The notes beneath the pieces are model-generated. The model was given only the letters and a program-made list of their open reading frames with translations. It did no database searches and was not told where the DNA came from. Source: an uncultured Eisenbergiella sp. (lineage in GTDB: Bacteria; Bacillota; Clostridia; Lachnospirales; Lachnospiraceae). Taken from it: a stretch of DNA of 20,585 bases. Every line of letters starts with the position of its first letter. Position 1 is the stretch's first letter. Below are positions 1 to 8,568 of this stretch, piece by piece. A program made the position numbers and the translations under genes. Location of the stretch: NCBI GenBank assembly GCA_948960675.1, contig CARDPF010000015.1, positions 1-20,585 of the forward strand. Direction: 5' to 3'.

Positions 1-1162
1 CCACAGCGCCCTCCAGCGCCCGGTGGGTTTCCCGGGCCGCCCGGCAGACGGGCTGGTCATTGGCATAATGGTTTTTGATAGCGCTCTGTCCGTCCACCTT
101 CACAAAATCAATACCCTCACTGCGCAAATATGCATACCAGTCCCGGTAAAAGCCGTATCCTTTCCCGGCACAGGGCGCAGGCAGAAGCTTCCCGCTTCTG
201 GTAAGATACAAATGCTCCCGCTGCGCCTGCGCCGCTGCACTTCCCGGCTCTATGCCGCCCCAGTATCCGCCCAGCGAATGCCAGACCCCCAGCCAGCGTA
301 TCCGCCCGTCCGCCTTTAAGTCGGCCGCCATGGCTAAAAAGCCGTCCGGAAACTTTTCCCGCTCCGGCGCAAGGTCGTACATCCGGTCCTCCCGGACGGA
401 CTGCCATCCGTCGTCCATCAAAAGCCAGCGCACCGGCACGTCTTTTTGGGCAAGCTCCCCCGCCTTTTCCCGCACCTTTTCCTCACTGATCTCCCGGTAA
501 AAGGCATCCCAGCTGCACCACCCCAGATAGTCAAACATTTCGGGCAGTTCCTTCTGGCCGGTAAGCAGTGCCCCCGTCTCCCCCGCCGCCATCCGGCAGG
601 CAATCTCGATTGCGCGGTAAGGGCTGTCTGCCTCTGCCAGCACAAAAACCGGCTCGCAAAGGGACATCTCCCCCGCCATGTAAGCGGTCAGGCCGATCCG
701 CAAAACATCCTTCCTCCCTCCGGCCGCCTGCGCTTTATAGGATTCCCCCGAAAGCAAAAGCAGACAGCCAAAACAATCGCCGTAGTCCAAATAGACACAC
801 TGGGTACGGGGCGGCAGTTCTTCCCAGTTTGTCACAAAAGCCGGTCTGGTCCACCAGTCCCGGTGCAGATACAGGGCCGTCATGCGCAGGGGCTTATGCG
901 AAAGTGTCACCGACAGGCTAAGTGCCTCTGCATAGGCAAAGCCGTCGTTTTCCCGGAAAGGCTCTGCCCGTAAGGACGCTTCCACCCGCCCCATCAGGCA
1001 GTCCCCTTTTTGCTCTGCCGTAAAGCAGGCCTTTGCATCCTCCAGGTCAAACCCAAAGACCTGCCTTTTTTGCGTTTCATCCGGCGCGTCGGACATCATC
1101 GACTGCTTTGTGCCGCTCTGCCGAAATATTTCCAATTCTGCCTGTAAAATTCGCTGTTCCAT
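1..1162 (-). CDS. GH36-like raffinose synthase/Sip1-family alpha-galactosidase (partial, 3' end missing)
   Basis: This reading frame is open to the left edge, so 387 codons of the N-terminal part are present and the C-terminus is lost. The product fits the raffinose synthase/seed-imbibition (Sip1) branch of the GH36 superfamily: a beta-sandwich-like N-terminal half, then WCSWDAFYREI near residue 213, MDDGWQ some 35 residues later, and FVKVDGQ around 357, where the Asp of KVD is the expected catalytic nucleophile. Bacterial members are usually alpha-galactosidases or uncharacterised retaining alpha-glycosidases; the substrate cannot be read here. There is no signal peptide, so it should act in the cytoplasm. 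The start is ATG at 1162, preceded by a strong AGGGAGG about 6-7 bases upstream. It lies 39 bases after the GH2 gene and is the last operon gene visible. The second catalytic acid lies at or beyond the cut, so activity cannot be judged. Confidence 0.83.
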   Translation of the reverse strand, partial: MEQRILQAELEIFRQSGTKQSMMSDAPDETQKRQVFGFDLEDAKACFTAEQKGDCLMGRVEASLRAEPFRENDGFAYAEALSLSVTLSHKPLRMTALYLHRDWWTRPAFVTNWEELPPRTQCVYLDYGDCFGCLLLLSGESYKAQAAGGRKDVLRIGLTAYMAGEMSLCEPVFVLAEADSPYRAIEIACRMAAGETGALLTGQKELPEMFDYLGWCSWDAFYREISEEKVREKAGELAQKDVPVRWLLMDDGWQSVREDRMYDLAPEREKFPDGFLAMAADLKADGRIRWLGVWHSLGGYWGGIEPGSAAAQAQREHLYLTRSGKLLPAPCAGKGYGFYRDWYAYLRSEGIDFVKVDGQSAIKNHYANDQPVCRAARETHRALEGAV

Positions 1163-1201
1163 CGCCCACCTCCCTAAAAACCATTCAAAACCGCCGCCTC
1201 T

Positions 1202-3913
1202 TTACAGCCATCTCACCATAAATTTCGGCGCGGTCACGCTGCCGTCGTATTTTTCTATCTCAAAGGGGCCCGCCGCATAGGGAATCAGCAAAAAGGACAA
1301 TTCCCGCTCCTGCCCCGGAAACAGGGTCACATAATTGTCGCTGCCAAGCAGGCAGTGGCTGTCGCCTTCCAGCCAAACCCCGGCCTCCATAACGGCCCTG
1401 TCCCCGGTATTTTTTAAGGACAGCCGCGCGCGGAAGCGTCCGTCTGGCAGGGCCGATACAGCCTGCGCGGTCAGGACAACCTGCCCCTGCTTTTTACAAA
1501 GCGCTGCAAAGGGTTCTTTTTCACAGGTGGAAAACAGATACGTGTTTTCCGACAAAACCGTTTCCCCCTCCCAAAGCATGGCCGTCACAAAAAAGACATC
1601 CTCCCTGGGCACTACAAAGGAAAACTCCCCCGTTTTCGTACTTCTCTTATCCAGCACATGGGCGGCATATTCCGTCTGTGCAAGCACGTCCCCCGCCAGG
1701 TTTCTCGCCGTCATACAGACGCGTCCTTCCAAAAACGCCCCGCTGTTTTCCACATACACCGGAAAGGATACCCGCTCCCCCGCCCGGTAGGTCAGACTCC
1801 TATAGTCAATGGAAATATGCCGGTTCTCGTAAGCCCGTCTGGCCTGGTAATAGGCGGATTTGGTTTCCCCGTAATAATCCACCAAATTCGTGCAGGAGGA
1901 GTTGGGCCAAGGCTCGTTAAACTGCCAGATGATCGTACCGCTGTTGGCAAAGGCCCTCCTGCGGTCTGCCTCCAAAATAAACCGCAGCCCCTCCGACTGC
2001 ATATACTGGCTGCACCGGACAAAGGTCTCCAGCTTCCCCGGCATCTTTTCGATGGGGCCAAACATCCCACAATCCCTAAAATAGGTTCCCCACCATTCTC
2101 CGTGGTGCTGCCAGTTGGGATCCCCCGACATGGGGGTAGGGCGCAGGGATGGAACCGGCAAAAATTTTTGCAGGCTCTTTTTGCAGGAAACCCCGTCCAT
2201 GCCGAATTCGCTGTGGAACAGGCTGTCCGACTCCCCGTAGAGTTCATAATGACCGGGATTACCCCCATAACTCCAGCTGCCGTGCACGTCATGGCTGACA
2301 CCCTTTTCTTTTGTGACAAATTCCCTGGGGCCGGATGCTGAGGTGGGTAAAAAGACGCGTCTGCCGTCCTCTTTTTCCACAATGCTTTTGAGCATGGCCA
2401 GATTTTTATTGTCATAACCGCTGGGGCGGTTTTCCCCATCCATCAGCTCGTTGCCGCCGCTGTAAACCGCAAGGCACACATGGTTCCGCTTTTCCCGTAC
2501 CGCAGCTGTCGCAGCCGTTTCCAAAAGCCGTAAGAAAGCAGGATCCTCCCCGGGCCGGTTGTCAATCCCGGAGCTGGACTGGATGAACTCCTGCCAGACC
2601 AGAATCCCGTTTTCGTCGCACAAATCGTAAAAGACTTCCTTCTCAATCAGGCCGCCTCCCCAGACACGCACCAGGTTGACGCCCGCGTGGGCCATGGCAG
2701 TCACCAGATACCGGTAGCGTTTTGCATCCACCGCCCCGTAGACATGATCCAGCGGGGTCATATTGACGCCTTTGATATAGGTTTTTACCTCGTTTACCAC
2801 AAAGGTATAGGGCAGGGCATCTTTGGGCGCACCTTCATTGGCATCCAGACGCAGGGTACGGATGCCGGTTTGGAAGGGATAGGTGCAAAGCAGCCTGTCC
2901 CCCTCCCAAATCTGCGCATTCCCGGCATACAGCCAGGGAATACCGCTGCCGTTTGGCTGCCAGAGCATGGGATCCTGCACAAGCAGCGCAGCGTCAATCC
3001 GCGCCTTACCGCCCTGGGAAGGCACTTCCCCCTCCCAAACAAAGGTTTCCGGTTTTGATGCAGACCAGTCTGCGGTTTGGGGCTGCCTTGCGCCCGTCTC
3101 CTGTCCTTTCCCGGTTTCCGGCATCCCAGACTGCCTAAGACTTCCCTCCTGCTCCAGCGCTTCCAGCAGCCTTTTATCCTGACTGCGCCGGTCAAAAGGC
3201 CCTGCCGCCGTGATTTTGCAGGTTAATTTTGCCGTTTGCACACTTCTGTGGTCGGCGATATCCGCAGCAAAAAGAATCCGCCCCTGCCTTCCCTGGTAAT
3301 CCGTGTCCAGATGCACGTTTTCAAATGCCGCTTCCTCCTGCACCGAAAGCACCACATCCTGCCAGAACCCAATGTTCACCAGTCTGGTGGAAAAATCCCA
3401 CTTGTAATTAAAGCGGCTTTTCTGCGTGGAAGTCCTGGAAGTATAGCCGATCTGCCCCATCTCCGCCGGAACGCCCTTAAACAGTACCACCAGCTTGTTT
3501 TCCTCCTGCAAAAGGGATGTCACATCCACCCGGAAAGCGTCGTACATTCCGATATGGGAGCCACAGGATACATCGTTGCAAAACACTTCCGCCTCATAGT
3601 CCAGCCCCTTACATACCAGTTCCACATGCTGTCCCCGCAGGTCAACGCCGTTTAGCACCGCCGGAAAAACCGTACGGTACATCCACCAGCGGTTTTCCAC
3701 CCATTCACAGTGCAGGCTGTTTTTGGCAAAATACGGATCCTCAATCAGACCGGCCCTAAACAAATCCACATGCACGCTGCCCGGAACCTGTGCGTCTATC
3801 CAATCCGTCACACCGTGCAGCGTCTGCCCGGTCTCCATGCTCTTTTCCTTGAGCGGCACATAGGGCCAATACCCTTTCACCTGCCACTTACAACCGGAAA
3901 GTGAAATCTCCAT
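1202..3913 (-). CDS. GH2 beta-mannosidase-like glycosidase
   Basis: The 903-residue product has the GH2 layout: an N-terminal jelly-roll (VPGSVHVDLFRAGLIEDP, then an ENRWWMYR region), a middle immunoglobulin-like domain, and a TIM barrel with RVWGGG near 415-421. The acid/base is in SGGNE (Glu about 489) and the nucleophile in HSEFG (Glu about 569). The jelly-roll motifs and the WQFNEPWP segment are those of beta-mannosidases rather than beta-galactosidases. It would remove beta-linked mannose from oligosaccharides in the cytoplasm; no signal peptide is present. The ATG at 3913 is chosen because GGGAG lies five bases before it; a TTG at 3946 and an ATG at 3925 extend the frame but lack a well-placed ribosome binding site. 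A hydrophilic Gln/Glu/Gly/Thr-rich stretch at about 240-290 looks like an inserted linker. It follows the long GH38 gene by 70 bases, consistent with joint digestion of mannosides. An exo-beta-mannosidase acting on an unusual aglycone is an alternative. Confidence 0.85.
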   Translation of the reverse strand: MEISLSGCKWQVKGYWPYVPLKEKSMETGQTLHGVTDWIDAQVPGSVHVDLFRAGLIEDPYFAKNSLHCEWVENRWWMYRTVFPAVLNGVDLRGQHVELVCKGLDYEAEVFCNDVSCGSHIGMYDAFRVDVTSLLQEENKLVVLFKGVPAEMGQIGYTSRTSTQKSRFNYKWDFSTRLVNIGFWQDVVLSVQEEAAFENVHLDTDYQGRQGRILFAADIADHRSVQTAKLTCKITAAGPFDRRSQDKRLLEALEQEGSLRQSGMPETGKGQETGARQPQTADWSASKPETFVWEGEVPSQGGKARIDAALLVQDPMLWQPNGSGIPWLYAGNAQIWEGDRLLCTYPFQTGIRTLRLDANEGAPKDALPYTFVVNEVKTYIKGVNMTPLDHVYGAVDAKRYRYLVTAMAHAGVNLVRVWGGGLIEKEVFYDLCDENGILVWQEFIQSSSGIDNRPGEDPAFLRLLETAATAAVREKRNHVCLAVYSGGNELMDGENRPSGYDNKNLAMLKSIVEKEDGRRVFLPTSASGPREFVTKEKGVSHDVHGSWSYGGNPGHYELYGESDSLFHSEFGMDGVSCKKSLQKFLPVPSLRPTPMSGDPNWQHHGEWWGTYFRDCGMFGPIEKMPGKLETFVRCSQYMQSEGLRFILEADRRRAFANSGTIIWQFNEPWPNSSCTNLVDYYGETKSAYYQARRAYENRHISIDYRSLTYRAGERVSFPVYVENSGAFLEGRVCMTARNLAGDVLAQTEYAAHVLDKRSTKTGEFSFVVPREDVFFVTAMLWEGETVLSENTYLFSTCEKEPFAALCKKQGQVVLTAQAVSALPDGRFRARLSLKNTGDRAVMEAGVWLEGDSHCLLGSDNYVTLFPGQERELSFLLIPYAAGPFEIEKYDGSVTAPKFMVRWL

Positions 3914-3923
3914 TGTTACTCCC

Positions 3924-3938
3924 ATCCGCCGGCCGGAT
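3924..3938 (-). promoter_or_regulatory. GC hairpin just upstream of the GH2 ribosome binding site
   Basis: ATCCG and CGGAT arms (5 bp) enclose a five-base loop and end next to the GGGAG of the GH2 gene. The CCGGCCGG core can pair instead with the similar GC-rich run at 3965-3976, so two exclusive folds are possible. This could tune translation of the GH2 gene, but it may simply be GC-rich spacer. Confidence 0.3.
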
Positions 3939-3983
3939 GCTTCCAAAACAGGCTTTCAAATGCGCCCGGCCGGCCGTATATTC

Positions 3984-6900
3984 TTATTTTTTTGGATAAA
4001 TTTTAAAGGTTTTGATTTCGTAGCAGCCGATATCAAATGTTACCGCCCGGTCTGCCGTCCCTACCCCAGCCGTCTCCTCCTCGCACAGGTTACAGGACTC
4101 TGCCCGCCCTACGTCGAATCCGAAATGCAGGCTGACGTTATCCTGCGCCCTGTTTTTGTATTCATAAAGACGGACCGTCAGCGCCTTGCCGTCCTCGGAA
4201 CGTTTGACGGTATCAATCTGGATATGGTCGCAATCCGTCCACAAAAGGCTTTGGGACGCATACCCTTTTGCATCCGGCTTTCCGGCCGTCTCACAGGTTT
4301 GCACCGGCATATTCAGGCACAGTGCAGCCCGCTGCACGTCGCTGTCTGCAACCGTTCCTGCATGGGGATAAAGCGCATAGGTAAAGCGGTGCTCCCTCCG
4401 GTCTGCCGTCTCGTCCGGACGGACGGCGGATTTTAACAGCGACAATCCGATCACGTTCTCCTGTATATCATATCCGTATTTGCAGTCGTTTAACAGGGCC
4501 ACCCCATAGCCGTTCTCGGACAGATCCACCCACTTGTGTCCAGACACCTCAAACCGCGCAAAATCCCATTCCGTATTGGTGTGGGTAGGCCGTTTGATAT
4601 TGCCGAACTGGATTTCATAGGTTGCCGTATCCGCATGCACATCCACCGGAAAGTAGGCCTTTAAAAACACCTGCTTTTCTTTCCAGTCCACCTTCGTCAC
4701 AAAATCAATCCGCCGCTCCTTTGCATACACGACGATCTCCTGCTCCAACACCGACTTATTGAAGGTATAGGTCTGGCGGATTCTGGCCCGCTCCCCGGTT
4801 TCCAATACCTCCCGTCCGGTAAGGCAAAACGCCCGGTAAGGCTTTTCCTTATAATAAATGTCCACATCCCAGGCGTCGAAACGCTGCGGTTTATCCTCAA
4901 AAGCGGCAAAAACGTTCATGGGCTTTTGGCAGTCCACGCGACGCGCATGCTCCCTGTCATACAGGGCTTTGATCTCACCGTTTTCATTGAGGTCAATCAC
5001 ATAATAAGGGCTTTCGATATGCGCGCCGTCCCCAGATACCGTCACGGCATGGCACGCCGTATCTTCCTTCCCGCCTTCTTTTGCCATAAGGGGATCCCGC
5101 ACAATCTGTGCCGTTTGGTATCCGTAGGCGGGAAGGTTTTTCACATAAGCCAGCACGCTCCCGTCGGCCTTGGCCATGGCAAGCTGACCGTCCCCATCCT
5201 GCAACAGACAGCCGTCCACAAACCGCTCCCCGTAAGGCACAAACACATAGCCGTCCCGCACAAAGCCCGTGGTATTCAAAAAAACCACCGAATCTGCGCT
5301 TACCGGTACGCATTCTGCGATCTCTGCCTTCGCCTGTTCTGCCAGCGCACCGCCCTGCCGGCCGATGGCCTCATAATCCGCCGTGGTATCTTCATATACC
5401 TGACGGATGGAAGAGCCCGGCAGAATATCATGGAACTGGTTTAGCAGGGTACGCTCCCACATCCCGTCCAATTCTTTTCGCGGATATGATACGCAGTTTG
5501 TGAATATATTCATGAAGGAGTACAAAAATTCAATGTCGTGCAGCAAAATTTCCGTCTTTCGGTTATAGCGTTTGTTGGCCGCCTGGGAAGTATACGTGCC
5601 CCGGTGCAGTTCAAAATACAGTTCCCCTTCCCACTTGCCCAGACTGGCATGGTCTACGCCTTCATACAGCCGCGCAAAATAATTCTCTGCGGTATCAATC
5701 TCCACCCCCGGAATGCCCGGCACATTCTTCATCACCCGGCTCTGCTCCAGCATTTCCCTTGTGGGGCCGCCCCCGCCGTCGCCCCAGCCAAACGCGATGA
5801 GCAGCCGGTCGTTTTTATCCTTATCTTTATAATTTTTCCAAACCCCCGTCACTTCCTCCGGATCCATATGCCCGTTGTAGGTGTAATACCAGGAGCCGTT
5901 CTCCGGGGTGGTGATAAAGTGGGTGAACACCTCGGAGCCGTCAATGCCCTTCCACCAAAACGTATCGTAGGGGAAATGGTTATACTGGTTCCAGGAAATC
6001 TTCGTGGTCATAAAGTATTTCATCCCGCATTTTTTCATGATCTGCGGAAAAGCCGCGCTGTAGCCAAACACGTCCGGCAGCCATACCAGCGTGGTCTCTT
6101 TACCAAATTCCTCCCGGATAAAGCGCTTGCCGTACAAAAACTGCCGCACCAGCGACTCCCCCGAAGGAATATTGGTATCCGGCTCCACCCACATGCCCCC
6201 CGTGATTTCCCACTGTCCGGCGGCGATGCGTTCCTTTACCTGCGCATAGATTTCCGGATAATCCTCCTTCAAAAATTTGTACAGCTGGGGGGAAGAATGC
6301 ATGAAGCGGTACTCAGGATACTGCTTCATCAGGTTCAATACCGTGGAAAAGGTGCGGGAAGCCTTCTCCCTGGTGGCGCAAAGCCGCCACAGCCACGCCA
6401 TATCAATGTGGGAATGTCCCACGCCGTAAACCATGGGTTTGATCTCCTGCGTTTTGGCCAGTTCCCCAAGCTGCCCTTCCGCAAAGGAAAGCGCCCTGGA
6501 TACGGAGGCATAATAAGACTCCCCGGGATAATTCAAAAAATCCACCCTGGCAAACGTCTCGTTCAACAGCTTTGTAAGCCGGATCCTGCGCAGGTCATCT
6601 TCATCCAGCAAAAGTGCGCAGCGCCGCAGGGTATCCGCCACATAATAAAACCGGTCCACACACATATCCAGTTCCAAAAGGGCCGCAAACTGAAACCTCC
6701 TGTATTTGGGCACACCCAGCACGCCGCTCCAGACCTTCAGCGCCAGATGCAGTTCTTCCTTTTGGCAAAGCTTTTCTTCCAGAATGGCTTCCTCATGCCA
6801 GATGTCCATGCCCTGTACAGGCGCGCCGTCCACGTACAAAAGCCCTTCCGCCGTGGAATCCCCGCCGTCCCTGGGGCCGGGCAGGAGCCTAATGGCCAAC

Positions 6901-7172
6901 GGCTTTCCCCGCATGGAAGCAGGGATTTTCACCGTCGTGCGAAACCATGCCACCTTATCGTAGCCGCCCCAGGTATCCCAGAGCCTAAAATCCTGCCAGC
7001 CGCTGTCGTCATAATCAATGGGATAGGCGTCGTCGATACGCGCATCCATGTCCGTCTCCAAGTATTTCCAGTCCCCCAACTCCACCTGGCTGCGCACCCG
7101 GGACGGCCGGATGTCCTCCTGCAGGTATTTTTCGATTTTTTCCAGCACAAAATGCGGATCCTTCACCTTCAT
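3984..7172 (-). CDS. GH38 alpha-mannosidase, long form (Ams1/MAN2C1-like)
   Basis: The 1062-residue product is a zinc-dependent retaining alpha-mannosidase. It starts with an approximately 240-residue domain (GDWKYLETD, later GLLYVDGAPVQG) like that of the cytosolic/vacuolar Ams1-MAN2C1 branch, whose members are about 1000-1080 residues. The catalytic domain follows: VGHSHIDMAW (His253, Asp257), LPDVFGYSAAFPQI with nucleophile Asp367, GWGDGGGGPT near 465, a helical domain, and NQFHDILPGSS (His581). A large beta-sandwich C-terminus completes it. No signal peptide is seen, so it acts inside the cell on alpha-mannosyl oligosaccharides. The ATG at 7172 is preferred: an AAGGAGG overlaps the kinase stop codon but sits 14 bases away, which is long, and no other start fits. 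It is 19 bases after the DUF1537 kinase, suggesting coupled translation. Linkage preference and natural substrate are not visible in the sequence. Confidence 0.93.
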   Translation of the reverse strand: MKVKDPHFVLEKIEKYLQEDIRPSRVRSQVELGDWKYLETDMDARIDDAYPIDYDDSGWQDFRLWDTWGGYDKVAWFRTTVKIPASMRGKPLAIRLLPGPRDGGDSTAEGLLYVDGAPVQGMDIWHEEAILEEKLCQKEELHLALKVWSGVLGVPKYRRFQFAALLELDMCVDRFYYVADTLRRCALLLDEDDLRRIRLTKLLNETFARVDFLNYPGESYYASVSRALSFAEGQLGELAKTQEIKPMVYGVGHSHIDMAWLWRLCATREKASRTFSTVLNLMKQYPEYRFMHSSPQLYKFLKEDYPEIYAQVKERIAAGQWEITGGMWVEPDTNIPSGESLVRQFLYGKRFIREEFGKETTLVWLPDVFGYSAAFPQIMKKCGMKYFMTTKISWNQYNHFPYDTFWWKGIDGSEVFTHFITTPENGSWYYTYNGHMDPEEVTGVWKNYKDKDKNDRLLIAFGWGDGGGGPTREMLEQSRVMKNVPGIPGVEIDTAENYFARLYEGVDHASLGKWEGELYFELHRGTYTSQAANKRYNRKTEILLHDIEFLYSFMNIFTNCVSYPRKELDGMWERTLLNQFHDILPGSSIRQVYEDTTADYEAIGRQGGALAEQAKAEIAECVPVSADSVVFLNTTGFVRDGYVFVPYGERFVDGCLLQDGDGQLAMAKADGSVLAYVKNLPAYGYQTAQIVRDPLMAKEGGKEDTACHAVTVSGDGAHIESPYYVIDLNENGEIKALYDREHARRVDCQKPMNVFAAFEDKPQRFDAWDVDIYYKEKPYRAFCLTGREVLETGERARIRQTYTFNKSVLEQEIVVYAKERRIDFVTKVDWKEKQVFLKAYFPVDVHADTATYEIQFGNIKRPTHTNTEWDFARFEVSGHKWVDLSENGYGVALLNDCKYGYDIQENVIGLSLLKSAVRPDETADRREHRFTYALYPHAGTVADSDVQRAALCLNMPVQTCETAGKPDAKGYASQSLLWTDCDHIQIDTVKRSEDGKALTVRLYEYKNRAQDNVSLHFGFDVGRAESCNLCEEETAGVGTADRAVTFDIGCYEIKTFKIYPKK

Positions 7173-7191
7173 AGCCCTTGCTTTTCCCTCC

Positions 7192-8487
7192 TTAGACTCC
7201 TTTCTGTTCTTCCAGCCAAAGCTTCTCCATGGCTTTCTCCACAAAAGCCTGGCTGCCAAAGCTGCCCGACTTTAAAACCATCCGGTAATGGGGCTCCTCC
7301 ACGCTCTCACAGGTAGGCAGGCCTGCTTCGATCTCCTCCAGCACCTGCATACCGCCGATCCCCAAATGGGCGCACAAAGACGCGGAGGTATCCCCGCCGC
7401 AGACAATGATCCTGCGGATTTGGTACTCCTGAATGACCTGCACGGAAATTTCCGATAAAACCGCCGAAACCAGGCTGGATATCTGCGTATTGTCCATTCC
7501 CGCCTTTTGGGCGATTTTTTTGGTCTTTTCCACCTCCTCTGCCCGGTTCATGGAATGGACCATGGCAAATTCCCCGTTCTCATAGGCTTTGCATACCAGC
7601 GCATGTACCCGCCTCTTTTCTTCCTCCCGGTCATTTTCATCCACAATCCTGCGGGTATCCAGCGTGATGACAGGATAGCCTGCTTCCCGCATATAGGCGG
7701 TCTGTTCCACCGTCTGGGGCGTCAGGCTTGCGGCCATGCAAAACACCTTCTGCCTTCTGCTGACAAGGGTTCTGCCCGTTGTATCCCCTCCCTGGCGGGC
7801 CTGCAGACGGGCCAACTCTGCCGAGAGGGCGGAACTGCCGCAAAGTATCCGTTGGTTTTGCAAAACCTGTGCCAGAAGCGCCAGATCGGCGTTATCACGC
7901 ACATCCATAATCACATATTGATACTTTTCTTTGGCTTTTTCTATGGCTTCCCGCACCGCTACAGGGCCCTTTTCATAGGTTTCATAATGGACGGCTCCCA
8001 CCCGGCGCCTGGTTTGGGCCTGCAAAATCTCCACCAAATCGGACTTTGTCATGGGATGCACCGGGTCATTGCGAAACTGTGAATCCTCCAGCTTCATTCC
8101 GTGGACATAATGCACGCTGTGCAGGGTGGTGCGCCCGTTGTCCGGGAATCCCAGTACCACCACCGCAAAATCCTCCCCCAAAGCGTCCAGCATGGCGTCA
8201 AACTCCGCGCCGATATTGCCCCGAAACACGGAGCACTGCTTATCAATAAACTGGGCCACCCCTTCCAACGGCATATGCTCCAGTGCGCTGCGCACTTTCC
8301 GGTAAGCCTCCTCATAAGTGTCAAACCGGGAATCCGTATCAATTACCAGCGCATCGCAGGGCAGATATGCCTGCCCTCCGCCGTCTTGGTAGCTGTAAAC
8401 GTAGGTCTTCAAACCGGCTTTCGCATACATAATGCCAATGTCATTGGCGCCTGTTATGTCATCCGCAATCACCACTGTGTGGGGCAT
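7192..8487 (-). CDS. DUF1537 / four-carbon acid sugar kinase-family protein
   Basis: The 431-residue product matches the DUF1537 kinase family in length and architecture. The N-terminal sugar-binding domain has IADDITGANDIG (residues 7-18) and a DTDSR motif near 50-54. The C-terminal nucleotide-binding domain has VCGGDTSASLC (about 362-372) and KSGSFG (406-411). Characterised members phosphorylate D- or L-threonate, erythronate or related acids, and one acts on 3-oxo-isoapionate, so the true substrate here is open; it need not be a four-carbon acid. ATP is the expected donor and the location cytosolic. It starts at ATG 8487, eight bases after AGGAGG, and a strong hairpin lies just upstream. 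Its place between two alpha-mannosidases is unusual for the family and suggests that the released aglycone or a modified sugar is its substrate. No dehydrogenase partner, typical of threonate/erythronate pathways, is present in the window. Confidence 0.85.
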   Translation of the reverse strand: MPHTVVIADDITGANDIGIMYAKAGLKTYVYSYQDGGGQAYLPCDALVIDTDSRFDTYEEAYRKVRSALEHMPLEGVAQFIDKQCSVFRGNIGAEFDAMLDALGEDFAVVVLGFPDNGRTTLHSVHYVHGMKLEDSQFRNDPVHPMTKSDLVEILQAQTRRRVGAVHYETYEKGPVAVREAIEKAKEKYQYVIMDVRDNADLALLAQVLQNQRILCGSSALSAELARLQARQGGDTTGRTLVSRRQKVFCMAASLTPQTVEQTAYMREAGYPVITLDTRRIVDENDREEEKRRVHALVCKAYENGEFAMVHSMNRAEEVEKTKKIAQKAGMDNTQISSLVSAVLSEISVQVIQEYQIRRIIVCGGDTSASLCAHLGIGGMQVLEEIEAGLPTCESVEEPHYRMVLKSGSFGSQAFVEKAMEKLWLEEQKGV

Positions 8488-8511
8488 CGCTTTTTCCTCC
8501 TATTTTACATA

Positions 8512-8538
8512 CGGCCTGCGCATCAAATGCGCAGGCCG
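8512..8538 (-). other. Intercistronic 12-bp GC stem-loop
   Basis: Two perfect 12-base arms (8512-8523 and 8527-8538) flank a three-base loop in the 81-base gap between the short GH38 gene and the DUF1537 kinase gene. No T-run follows on either strand, so it is not a standard terminator. It may protect or mark a processing point in the operon mRNA, changing the ratio of upstream to downstream products. Confidence 0.6.
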
Positions 8539-8568
8539 CTAGAGTCTGTTTGACGGCTGCCGCGAGGG

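Noticed and set aside
3914..3946. TTG start adding 11 residues to the GH2 enzyme
   Set aside because: It is a rare start codon with no well-placed ribosome binding site, whereas ATG 3913 has GGGAG five bases upstream.
5538..7316. Long plus-strand open frame of 592 codons
   Set aside because: It lies antisense to the GH38 gene, whose catalytic motifs are complete; its composition is that of a complementary-strand shadow and it has no family motif.
8505..8545. Hairpin before the DUF1537 kinase as a terminator
   Set aside because: Neither strand shows a T-run after the stem, and the following gene's ribosome binding site begins almost at once.
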